A DNA stretch of 24,940 nt, from NCBI GenBank assembly GCA_023397905.1, contig JAEWSZ010000146.1, forward strand, positions 1-24,940, in the 5' to 3' direction. Of the stretch, positions 14,897 to 22,050 are shown piece by piece. Both the position numbers and the translations under genes were made by a program. The notes beneath the pieces are model-generated. The model worked only from the letters and a program-made list of their open reading frames with translations, searched no databases and had not been told where the DNA came from. The number at the start of each line of letters is the position of its first letter. Position 1 is the stretch's first letter. The stretch is from Bacillota bacterium. GTDB taxonomy: Bacteria > Bacillota > Clostridia > Acetivibrionales > DSM-1351.

Positions 14897-15103
14897 TCAA
14901 TCACGACTTTTCGCTAAAAATATTATGCTGCATAATTCAGTATAACTGCATGGGGTCTTCCAAAAACGCATGAACAATTCCGCTCCGCAGCTTATTCCTA
15001 TTTATCTATAATTTCACTCAAGCTATTTCCCCAACAACAAAAAAGAGAACCCCGCACTCCGTACGGCGCACCCTATCCTTCACATAGTACTTTCTATGAT
15101 TTA
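14897..15103 (-). promoter_or_regulatory. Unrecognised 5' leader of the MATE gene
   Basis: This leader of about 205 nt contains a small hairpin (CATAG/CTATG at 15096-15081) and a GC-rich block (GGGTGCGCCGTACGGAGTGC, 15073-15054). A T6 tract lies at 15048-15043 or adjacent, followed by AT-rich sequence to the start codon. The block before the T-tract makes only an imperfect stem, so I do not call it a terminator. No riboswitch consensus was matched. Confidence 0.4.
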
Positions 15104-15110
15104 TTTTCCA

Positions 15111-15139
15111 ATTATACCATGTTAATTTACAAAATACAA
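15111..15139 (-). promoter_or_regulatory. Promoter of the MATE gene
   Basis: On the minus strand TTGTAT (15139-15134) and a perfect TATAAT (15116-15111) are spaced by 17 bases, with G at -14 (ATGGTATAAT). It lies downstream of the EamA gene stop codon, so the MATE gene is a separate transcript. Confidence 0.7.
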
Positions 15140-15195
15140 TTAAAGCCTGTCCGCACATTTTTAATTGAAATTAACGGCAAAATGTGAATAGGGTT

Positions 15196-16179
15196 TTAAC
15201 AGTCTGTGTCCTTTTCCGGGCTGAAATACGGTTTTCCTGCCAGCTTCAGGTTTGGGCGGATCTCATTTTTATTTACAAAATAAATTCCGGCGGCGGCGCA
15301 AAAAACCGACAGGATAATATTTATTGAAAAAATACTCTCCCCCAGGATAAGCCATGACAAAACCGTCCCGAAAATCGGCATAAGCGAATTGAATATGGTG
15401 ATCCTGCCCACATTATTGTATTTTAAAAGTACTGTCCACAGAGCAAAGGTAACCGCCTGAGATACAATCAGGTAAAGCAGCACCCCGGCACCTTCCCCGC
15501 TGACCTGCTTAAAGCCTGCGCCCATTCCCACAGCCGCCAGCAGGATCATTATCCCGCCCAGAAGCATTTGATATCCTGCCAGAACGAAAGCATCCATTTT
15601 GCCGGCGGTTTTTTTATTCATATTTGTTCCAATGGCGTAAAATACCGCTGAAAGCAGCAATATCCCATCTCCCATAAAGGAAATATTAAAATTTCCGGCC
15701 CCGTTAAGACTGAAGATCAAGACGCTGAAAAATCCCAGTGCACACCCCGCGGCAATCCTCCATGTCATTTTTTCGGCCCTGTTATAAAAATGAGAAAAAA
15801 TGATGGCAAAATAGGTTCCCATACCGTACAGTATGGACCCTTTGGTGCCGCTTGTATTGGCCAGGCCCACATAGCAGAAAATCCCCTGCAAAAATGTGAG
15901 AACAACGGCCAATAAAATGATACCTTTCCATTCCTCTTTTTGAGGCTTTATCCATTTACGGTTTAAAATTGCCGCGCCCAGAATAATGAGACCGCCCGCC
16001 ATAGCGGTTCTTATTCCCCCGAACAGGATTATTTCTCTGATATCCTGATTTGAAATCCCAAATAACTTATATCCTATTTTTATTGCGGGATAACCGCTTC
16101 CGGAAACAAGATTGAACAGAACGGCGCCCAGACTGACATTGCGTATATTTGTGAAGAATATTTGCTTTTTATCCATCAT
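15196..16179 (-). CDS. EamA/DMT-family transporter (metabolite exporter)
   Basis: This 327-residue membrane protein has ten predicted helices in two EamA repeats, about residues 12-150 and 165-300. Typical stretches are GGIRTAMAGGLIILGAAIL in the first half and GRITIFNSLMPIFGTVLSWLILGESIF near residue 260 in the second. Drug/metabolite transporters of this family usually export amino acids, nucleosides or other metabolites, driven by protons. The first of two ATG codons at 16179 follows AAAGGAAGCCG. The gene is the last of the hydantoinase operon, 34 bases after the aminotransferase stop, which suggests it exports an end product or excess amino acid of that pathway. The substrate is inferred, not visible. 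Confidence 0.9.
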   Translation of the reverse strand: MMDKKQIFFTNIRNVSLGAVLFNLVSGSGYPAIKIGYKLFGISNQDIREIILFGGIRTAMAGGLIILGAAILNRKWIKPQKEEWKGIILLAVVLTFLQGIFCYVGLANTSGTKGSILYGMGTYFAIIFSHFYNRAEKMTWRIAAGCALGFFSVLIFSLNGAGNFNISFMGDGILLLSAVFYAIGTNMNKKTAGKMDAFVLAGYQMLLGGIMILLAAVGMGAGFKQVSGEGAGVLLYLIVSQAVTFALWTVLLKYNNVGRITIFNSLMPIFGTVLSWLILGESIFSINIILSVFCAAAGIYFVNKNEIRPNLKLAGKPYFSPEKDTDC

Positions 16180-16213
16180 CGGCTTCCTTTTGAGTTATTT
16201 ATATACGGCCCGG

Positions 16214-17299
16214 CTATGAATGCAGTATCTCTTTCATTGCCTTTATAAAGGTTTCGTTCTGTTCTTTCTTCCCGATAGTGATCCTGGCGCAGGGAAAATT
16301 TCCCCGTATGAGAACGCCGCATTTCTTCACCGTCTGTTCGGTCAAAAGCCGGGGATCGATGCCGCAGTCAAAATAAATAAAATTGGTGGCCGAAGGGTAT
16401 ACTTTGCACCCCAATGCCCTGAGCTCTCCGGTCAGATAGCTTTTCCCCTCACCGGTCAGCTTCAGCGTAAGCGCCTTGAATTCCTCGTCCTTTATGGCAG
16501 CGGCAGCGGCGGCAATCGCCAGGCTTCCCGGTGCGTATGGTTCCAGATCCCTGCTCAGATAGGAAATAATTTCAGGATTTGAAATCACATAACCCATACG
16601 GTAACCGGCCATGCCATATATTTTTGAAAAAGTCTGAACCACTATGAGATTCCTTTTTTCTGTAATATAAGGCACCATGCTGGGAATGTCCTCTTCCGCA
16701 AAATGGACATAGGCTTCGTCTACCATAACAAACACATGGGGAGGTATACGGTCCAGGAAGTCCAGTATTTCCCATGTACTCATGTAAATCCCCGTGGGAT
16801 TGTTGGGATTGCATAAAATAATCAGCTTTGTCCTTTCCGTTATTTGTTCCAGTATGCCGTCAAGGTCTATTTTCAGCCCTTCCCCCATGGGGATTTCCAT
16901 AAGCCTGGCGCGGCTTTTATATACGATATTGTAATAAGCCGGATAAGTGAGCTCCGGGATTATCATCTCATCCCCCGGCCGCAGCAGTACTTCACCTGCC
17001 ATGCTGAGAGCCGCTGTTGCGCCGTGGGTGAGCAATATCTGATTTTCTCCGATCCCCAGCCCCCCGCACAGATTTTCCACCAGGTCTGTGGAGGCCGGAT
17101 CCGGATAATAATTTCCCTGCCCGGCTGCTTCCTTTACCGCAGCCATAGCCATTTCTGAAACACCGAAGGGATTTTCATTTGCGGACAGCTTGTCTATTTT
17201 TTGAAAGCCGCTGATTTTTTTCGCGGCGGAGACAGATATCCCACCCATTTTATAAGGGAGTTCCTCCCTTGCAAATTCATTTATCAAATGCTTTATCAT
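16214..17299 (-). CDS. PLP-dependent aminotransferase, histidinol-phosphate aminotransferase family
   Basis: This 361-residue fold-type I aminotransferase has the usual markers. LSANENPFG is near residue 38, followed by YYPDPAS and THGATAALSM. CNPNNPTG contains the cofactor-binding asparagine near 167, VMVDEAYVHF holds D194 and Y197, and FSKIYGMAGYRMGY supplies Schiff-base K226 and phosphate-binding R234. A late RITIGKKEQNE resembles the HisC substrate-carboxylate arginine region. HisC-like proteins outside his operons often act on other aromatic or aliphatic amino acids. No other histidine gene is nearby; the neighbours are hydantoinase, carbamoylase and hydroxyacid dehydrogenase. I therefore infer that it transaminates the amino acid released by the carbamoylase to a 2-oxo acid. 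The ATG at 17299 is preceded by GGGGGTAAAA. Direction of the reaction and the amino acid are unknown. Confidence 0.88.
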   Translation of the reverse strand: MIKHLINEFAREELPYKMGGISVSAAKKISGFQKIDKLSANENPFGVSEMAMAAVKEAAGQGNYYPDPASTDLVENLCGGLGIGENQILLTHGATAALSMAGEVLLRPGDEMIIPELTYPAYYNIVYKSRARLMEIPMGEGLKIDLDGILEQITERTKLIILCNPNNPTGIYMSTWEILDFLDRIPPHVFVMVDEAYVHFAEEDIPSMVPYITEKRNLIVVQTFSKIYGMAGYRMGYVISNPEIISYLSRDLEPYAPGSLAIAAAAAAIKDEEFKALTLKLTGEGKSYLTGELRALGCKVYPSATNFIYFDCGIDPRLLTEQTVKKCGVLIRGNFPCARITIGKKEQNETFIKAMKEILHS

Positions 17300-17348
17300 T
17301 TTTACCCCCGTCTACTGCCAAAGCAGGACAAATTTCATAAAATCCGCA

Positions 17349-18287
17349 TTACATTTGCAGTTCCTTCATCATCCTATACACATTTCCGGCGCACATTTTT
17401 TCTATCTGCCCGGCCGTAAACCCACGCCGTCCCAATTCCGCCTGCAATTCCTCCAGGGGCAGCCTGTCCGAGCCTATGGCAACGCAATCCTCTCCCCCGG
17501 TACGGTAAAGATACACAATATGCGCCATCATGTCCTCCCATGTGAATTCCGTGCCTCCGGGCTTCAGATATCCGGCCCAGGGATTTATACCTATAACCCC
17601 TCCTCTGCCGGCCAATAACCGGATTATCTCATCGCTCAGGTTCTGGTTGTTGGCGCACAGTGCCTTTGCATTGGAATGGCTTGCCAGAAACGGCCTCTTT
17701 GTGTGACGTATCAGATCAAAGCAGCTTTTTTCAGGCAAATGGGATATATCAATCAGCATGTGCAGCTCTTCCATTTTTTCAACAATCTCAATACCGGTCC
17801 GGGTTATCCCTCCGCAGTTGCTTATTTCATTGGGCATATTCCAGGTGAGGGTCAGCATGCGCAGCCCCAGCCGGTATAGCTCTTCCAGCTTGCGGACATC
17901 TCCTTTTAAGACAAATCCGTCTTCAATGGAAAAGAGTATTGCCTTTGCCTCATTTTGAAATGCGGCCTGCAGGTCTTTGTAACATGTGACCATCCGTATA
18001 CCCTGTTTTTCCTCCATAATCCTCCGGAAGCCGGAAATCCTGTTTTTGCAGGCTTCAAAAGGGTCTTCTTCTGCAGTCCTTTCTATAAAGACAGAAAGGA
18101 CATTAAAGGAATAGGACAACCGCATAATTTCCTCATACAGGCACTCTTCGCCTGCTGTGCTTCCGTTTGCAGTATCTTGGCCTGACGTACTTTTATCCAT
18201 AGTACTTTTATTTGCAGTACTTTCATTTGCCGTGTTTCCTTTTCCGGGACTGTTGAGGATATCGTTATGTAAATTTGCGCCGTACAT
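17349..18287 (-). CDS. M19-family membrane dipeptidase (renal dipeptidase-like) with repeat insertion
   Basis: This 312-residue zinc peptidase-like protein keeps all the metal ligands of the M19 family: H7 and D9 (LHNDI), bridging E122 (FSIEDG), H183 (DISHL), H204 (ASHSN) and D274 (GSDRL). Two residues that contact substrate in human renal dipeptidase differ: the H of LTLTH is W149, as in many bacterial relatives, and the R of RN is Q215 (NQNLSDE). Directly after the HND motif is an Asn/Ser/Thr-rich insertion made of six five-residue repeats (residues 19-48). M19 enzymes cleave dipeptides, often with a D-residue at the C-terminal side. The ATG at 18287 has GGGAGG 6 bases upstream. In the operon it lies between the hydroxyacid dehydrogenase and the aminotransferase. 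It could supply amino acids or cleave a related amide. Confidence 0.9.
   Translation of the reverse strand: MYGANLHNDILNSPGKGNTANESTANKSTMDKSTSGQDTANGSTAGEECLYEEIMRLSYSFNVLSVFIERTAEEDPFEACKNRISGFRRIMEEKQGIRMVTCYKDLQAAFQNEAKAILFSIEDGFVLKGDVRKLEELYRLGLRMLTLTWNMPNEISNCGGITRTGIEIVEKMEELHMLIDISHLPEKSCFDLIRHTKRPFLASHSNAKALCANNQNLSDEIIRLLAGRGGVIGINPWAGYLKPGGTEFTWEDMMAHIVYLYRTGGEDCVAIGSDRLPLEELQAELGRRGFTAGQIEKMCAGNVYRMMKELQM
18144..18233 (-). repeat. Tandem 15-bp repeats inside the M19 dipeptidase gene
   Basis: Six imperfect 15-base units related to ACTGCAAATRAAAGT encode TANES, TANKS, TMDKS, TSGQD, TANGS and TAGEE. The first three are most alike. The array is in frame (90 bases), so unit gain or loss would keep the reading frame. 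Confidence 0.85.
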
Positions 18288-18302
18288 TTATGCCCTCCCG
18301 CT

Positions 18303-18352
18303 TTGAAACGGCTGCTCACCCGGCATCAGGCATATCAGGCTTCCCGTTTCAA
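18303..18352. repeat. Inverted repeat between dehydrogenase and dipeptidase genes
   Basis: TTGAAACGG (18303-18311) and CCGTTTCAA (18344-18352) are perfect 9-base inverted arms around a 32-base loop that itself holds two ATCAGGC copies. In the minus-strand transcript the hairpin ends about 10 bases before the dipeptidase ribosome site; no T-run follows it in that direction. It may modulate translation or mRNA processing. Confidence 0.5.
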
Positions 18353-18362
18353 TTTTTATTTC

Positions 18363-19370
18363 TCAGCTTATGACGCTCACCGGCTTTCCCGAAAGGTAGG
18401 AAGCGTAATTGTCTATTGCCATCCGGATACCCCTCAGCGAAGCTTCCTTTGTCATCCAGGCTATATGCCCTGTCACCCGGCAGTAGGGATTCAGCATAAG
18501 CGCCCCAGGAACTGCGGGAGGCTCCTCCCTCATGACATCTATGCCCGCCGCGTACACCTTTCTGCTGTTCAGGGCTTCTGCAAGGGCTTCCTCATCAATC
18601 AAAGCGCCTCTGGCTGTATTCAGGATAATTACTCCGTCTTTCATCCCGGCGATCTTCTCACGGTCTATGAGATTTTCGGTTTCTTTTGTAAGAGGGCAGC
18701 TCAGTGAGATAATGTCCGACCGTGCCATCAATTCCTCCATGGAGCACTGCTCTATGAAGCCGTACTCCTCTCCTGACTTTTTGTTCCTGCTGTAGGAAAT
18801 CACCTTCATACCCATCCCCGCCGCCATTTTTGCAAAGGCAAGGCCTATGGCACCAAGTCCTATAATCCCCACGGTTTTGTCAAAAAGCTCGATCTGCCGC
18901 GAAAAGGACTTTACATACGGGGTTTTATCTTCCTGCAGCCAGTACAGCTTTTTCAGATAATCATTCTGCATTCCGGTGTTATGGCAGATATCCAGCAGCA
19001 GTGCCATGGTATACTGTGCAATGGTGATATCGCCGTATATGGTGTTTGTAACGGTGACGCCAATTTCCTTTGCTGCCTGTTTGTCAAATTCCTGGTATCC
19101 GTGGGACACGGTTGCAATATATTTCAGTCCGGGATGCTTTTCGAAAAATTGTCTGGTAATGGTGTCCTTCTTTATAATAAGGCCGAGCAGTGCATCGGCG
19201 TCTCCTATAAGGGCATCCAGCTTCTCTCCGGTATAGCTGCCGTCGTCCCTGACTACTGTCAGTTTTTTTACTTCCGGTACTTTTCCTCTCAACGCTTCCC
19301 ACTGGCCTGCCAGCTCCTCATAGGTGGCCCCCGGGCAAATAACGCCGTATTGCATTACAACTATATTCAT
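18363..19370 (-). CDS. D-2-hydroxyacid dehydrogenase (hydroxypyruvate/glyoxylate reductase-like)
   Basis: This 335-residue enzyme would interconvert 2-oxo acids and D-2-hydroxy acids with NAD(P)H. The nucleotide-binding motif is VGIIGLGAIG (about residues 167-176), and the catalytic residues are R254 (NTARGALID), E283 (DVMREEPP) and H302 (VTGHIAW). After the second strand of the Rossmann fold the sequence reads ISYSRNKKSG instead of carrying the acidic residue seen in NAD-specific members, so NADPH use is likely by family rule. The ATG at 19370 overlaps the hydantoinase stop by one base (TAATG), which implies coupled translation. Next to an aminotransferase it could reduce the 2-oxo acid made from the released amino acid. 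Phosphoglycerate dehydrogenase is unlikely, since the C-terminal ACT domain is absent. Confidence 0.9.
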   Translation of the reverse strand: MNIVVMQYGVICPGATYEELAGQWEALRGKVPEVKKLTVVRDDGSYTGEKLDALIGDADALLGLIIKKDTITRQFFEKHPGLKYIATVSHGYQEFDKQAAKEIGVTVTNTIYGDITIAQYTMALLLDICHNTGMQNDYLKKLYWLQEDKTPYVKSFSRQIELFDKTVGIIGLGAIGLAFAKMAAGMGMKVISYSRNKKSGEEYGFIEQCSMEELMARSDIISLSCPLTKETENLIDREKIAGMKDGVIILNTARGALIDEEALAEALNSRKVYAAGIDVMREEPPAVPGALMLNPYCRVTGHIAWMTKEASLRGIRMAIDNYASYLSGKPVSVIS

Positions 19371-20818
19371 TATTCTTCAAATCTCCAATCCTCTTCCAGC
19401 AGGCTGTAAGCCAGGCCGTAGGGCTTAGCCGGAATGAACCGCCCGTCCCCCTGTTTCCCGGTATACTTATGGTTTTCCACCACTTTTTTGCCTCTCAGAA
19501 AAACAGTTTCCACCCGGCCAATCTGTTCCATTCCCTCAAACACGTCATAGTCTATGCCTGTGGGGGTATCTTCATTGGAAACCACCCCTTTCCAACTGGG
19601 ATCATAGAGGACGATATCCGCGTCGGAGCCTATTTCAATGGCCCCCTTCTGAGGGAATATGCCCAGCATTTTGGCTGGGGTGGTGGCATACACGTCTACC
19701 AGCCTGCTGCGGGTCATATTTCCCTTTTCCACCCCGTAGGTCCACAGCATCTGAAGCCTGTCGTTGACGCCGGGAGACCCGTTTGGGATAAGGCGGAAAT
19801 CATCTTTTCCCCTGGCCTTGTCAACCAGCTTTGTAGGGGAATGGTCCGAAGCCACAATGCTCAGCCAGTCTCTCCTCAGGGATTTCCACAGGTACGGCGG
19901 ATGCTTTTTGGTCCTGAAGGCCGGAGCGCACACATGCTTGCTGACCTCCAGGAATTCACCCTCATCCACACAACTCCTGTCCATCATGAGATAATGGGTG
20001 CATGTTTCCCCCACAACGGCAGCCCCCTCGTTTCTTGCCTTTTTGATCTGATCCACAGCCTCCATGCAGGTTACATGGACTATACATATGGGGCATCTGG
20101 CAGCTTTCGCAAAGGTAATGCCACGGGTCACGGCTTCCATTTCCAGATATGGAGGCCTTGTATCAATATGATACTTCGGAGACAGCTTCCCTTCCGCATA
20201 GGCCTTGTCCCTCAAGTAATTCAGCATATCGGCGTTTTCCGCGTGGAGATATACCGTGATGCCGCAGTCCCTGCACAGTTCCATGAATTTGAACATATAG
20301 TAATCGTCCACATAATAGCAGGTGGGCTTGTATGCCATGTACAGCTTTATGGTCGCTATCCCGTTTTCGGGGAGTTTTTTCAGTTCTTCAAAAACGCTGT
20401 CGTCCAGGCTGGTAAAATTCGCATGCATGGAGTAATCACAGCATATGATATCTTTGGCGCACTTGTTTTTCTTGAAATCCAGAGTTTCCAGCATTCCCAT
20501 ATCCGGCTGGTTGGAAGTGTAGTCCACTATTGTGGTAGTCCCGCCTATCAGCGCCGTATATGTGTAGTCAAGGGTTTTTCCCACCAGATCCGGCGTTGAG
20601 TTTCCGCTGGTGTCTTCGTGGGGAACCCCGAACAGGAAGTGGGTATGCTGGTCCACGCCCCCTGGCAGCACGTACATTCCGGAGGCATCGATCACTTCAT
20701 CAGCTTTTTCCTGTATATTCATCCCTATCTGGGAAATTTTTTCACCTTCAATTAATATGTCCGCGGTATATTCATCCATGGCCGATACTATTATTCCGTT
20801 TTTTATTAATTTCTTCAT
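19370..20818 (-). CDS. hydA: Dihydropyrimidinase / D-hydantoinase
   Basis: This 482-residue amidohydrolase opens cyclic ureides (5,6-dihydropyrimidines or 5-substituted hydantoins) to N-carbamoyl acids. The binuclear metal site is complete: H58 and H60 (DQHTHF), the lysine expected to be carboxylated, K158 (ATIKLYMAYK), H192 (YLHAEN), H248 (IVHVTC) and D325 (ASDHSP). Substrate-binding stretches CAPAFRTK and IPNGSPGVNDR are those of hydantoinases and dihydropyrimidinases rather than allantoinases. The ATG at 20818 follows GGAAGGGGTTGCGCAG; the frame is open to 20926, but that stretch overlaps the end of the preceding gene and has no family match. It lies 43 bases after the carbamoylase gene, an order seen in hyu and pyd clusters, and overlaps the dehydrogenase start. 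The choice between pyrimidine and hydantoin substrates is open. Confidence 0.92.
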   Translation of the reverse strand: MKKLIKNGIIVSAMDEYTADILIEGEKISQIGMNIQEKADEVIDASGMYVLPGGVDQHTHFLFGVPHEDTSGNSTPDLVGKTLDYTYTALIGGTTTIVDYTSNQPDMGMLETLDFKKNKCAKDIICCDYSMHANFTSLDDSVFEELKKLPENGIATIKLYMAYKPTCYYVDDYYMFKFMELCRDCGITVYLHAENADMLNYLRDKAYAEGKLSPKYHIDTRPPYLEMEAVTRGITFAKAARCPICIVHVTCMEAVDQIKKARNEGAAVVGETCTHYLMMDRSCVDEGEFLEVSKHVCAPAFRTKKHPPYLWKSLRRDWLSIVASDHSPTKLVDKARGKDDFRLIPNGSPGVNDRLQMLWTYGVEKGNMTRSRLVDVYATTPAKMLGIFPQKGAIEIGSDADIVLYDPSWKGVVSNEDTPTGIDYDVFEGMEQIGRVETVFLRGKKVVENHKYTGKQGDGRFIPAKPYGLAYSLLEEDWRFEE

Positions 20819-20861
20819 CTGCGCAACCCCTTCCGTTTCCCTATTTTTAAATATTTCTCTA

Positions 20862-22037
20862 TTATTTAACCGGTGTGCGGTCCAGCTCCAGCAATACATT
20901 GGCCAGTACCGCCGCCCCGTTTGCACAGTCCGCCGCGGAAGTAAATTCCAAAGGGCTGTGGCTTATTCCATTCCTGCTGGGAACAAATATCATGCCCGTT
21001 TTCAGCTTTCCGGCAAAGCTCTGTGAATCGTGCCCCGCACCGCTGTTGACAGCCAGGTGCTTCAGCCCCAGCTCCCCGCATATCCTGGCAATGGCATTTT
21101 TTATTTCATCATCCATGACGGCGGCCTCATAAAAAGCTGTTCTTTTCATCAGGACCCCCTCTGGCTCAAATTCCTTTTGCAATACTTTTTCCACTTCCTC
21201 AATATCAGCTTCGGCAGGCGCTCTCAGTTCCATGGAAAACTCGACTTCGCCCGGAACCACATTGCGGTATCCCGGATTTGCTTTTACATATCCTATGGTC
21301 CCCACCATGTCCTTGTGCTCCAGAACCAGCTCCCGCATCCTGAGTGCAAAGCCCGCCGTTTTCATAAAGGCGTCGTCCCTCATATCCATGGGAGTATTGC
21401 CCGCATGGTCCGCCGCCCCTTTTGCACGGCACATGTAATTGGCGGATGACAGTATCCTCCGGACCACCCCTATGTCAATTCCCCCGGCTTCCAGTATTCC
21501 GCCCTGCTCAATGTGCAGCTCCAGAAAATGTTCGTCGGGCTTCAGGTCCATGCCGCATTCCATAAACACTTTTTTATTGAGACCGTTCTGCTCCAGACGC
21601 TCCTCAAAAGCCGGCGGCAGGTCAATTCCCGCGTATGCGCGGCTTCCCAGCGCACTGACTTCCTCGTCGATAAATGCGCATACGTGAACGGTGTGCTCCA
21701 TTTCAATCTCCTGTTCACCAATGGACTGCAGGGCCTCAATGGCTCCCACCACGCCCAGCGCGCCGTCAAACATACCGCCCTGCGCTACCGTGTCAATGTG
21801 GGAACCCGTTATGAGCCTTTTCCCGCTCTTTCCCGCTCTCACTCCTATGACGTTGCCTATCCCGTCGATCCGGACTTTCAAGCCTGCCTGTTCCATCAGT
21901 CCCGCAATATAATCCGCAGCCTCGCAATACCCCTTTGTAAATGCGGCTCTTGTAATCCCCGGCCCCTCTCCTCCGCCTTTTCGCGAAAGCTCTTCCAGAT
22001 GCTTCATAAGTCTTTCTCCGTTTACCTGCACAGCCAC
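20862..22037 (-). CDS. hyuC: M20-family N-carbamoyl-amino-acid amidohydrolase (HyuC/beta-ureidopropionase/allantoate type)
   Basis: This 391-residue metal-dependent enzyme removes the carbamoyl group from N-carbamoyl amino acids, releasing amino acid, CO2 and ammonia. Metal ligands match the family: H80 (GSHIDTV), D91 (FDGALG), E126 beside general base E125 (FIDEEV), H175 (ELHIEQG) and H360 (GISHSP). The dimerisation domain in the middle has NVVPGEVEFSMELRA. The usual loop after the DEE motif is about five residues shorter (EEVSALGSRAYAG). I place the start at the GTG at 22037, preceded by AAGGAAGGGGGAAAA; the longer frame up to 22106 would overlap the AEC gene and adds no family sequence. 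It follows the AEC gene by 13 bases and precedes the hydantoinase, so the two act in succession. The likely stereochemistry is L-specific, as for other M20 carbamoylases. Confidence 0.92.
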   Translation of the reverse strand: MAVQVNGERLMKHLEELSRKGGGEGPGITRAAFTKGYCEAADYIAGLMEQAGLKVRIDGIGNVIGVRAGKSGKRLITGSHIDTVAQGGMFDGALGVVGAIEALQSIGEQEIEMEHTVHVCAFIDEEVSALGSRAYAGIDLPPAFEERLEQNGLNKKVFMECGMDLKPDEHFLELHIEQGGILEAGGIDIGVVRRILSSANYMCRAKGAADHAGNTPMDMRDDAFMKTAGFALRMRELVLEHKDMVGTIGYVKANPGYRNVVPGEVEFSMELRAPAEADIEEVEKVLQKEFEPEGVLMKRTAFYEAAVMDDEIKNAIARICGELGLKHLAVNSGAGHDSQSFAGKLKTGMIFVPSRNGISHSPLEFTSAADCANGAAVLANVLLELDRTPVK

Positions 22038-22050
22038 TTTTCCCCCTTCC

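Noticed and set aside
15054..15073. Similarity of GGTGCGCCGTAC in the MATE leader to the guanidine-III riboswitch
   Set aside because: The short match is to one strand of the pseudoknot only; the second half (GACAAGACGGCGC-like) and the flanking stem are missing.
15040..15075. Intrinsic terminator for the EamA gene in the MATE leader
   Set aside because: The GC-rich block forms only a broken stem with mismatches before the T-tract, and it lies downstream of the MATE promoter.
16214..17299. Calling the aminotransferase HisC of histidine biosynthesis
   Set aside because: The fold matches, but no his gene is nearby and the operon context is catabolic.
19469..20599. 376-codon open frame on the plus strand
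   Set aside because: It is antisense to the hydantoinase, whose metal ligands are all in place; no family features or ribosome site support it.
19370..22037. Allantoin degradation (allantoinase plus allantoate amidohydrolase)
   Set aside because: The cyclic amidohydrolase has hydantoinase/dihydropyrimidinase signatures (CAPAFRTK, IPNGSPGVNDR), and no ureidoglycine, ureidoglycolate or carbamoyltransferase gene is present. Not fully excluded.
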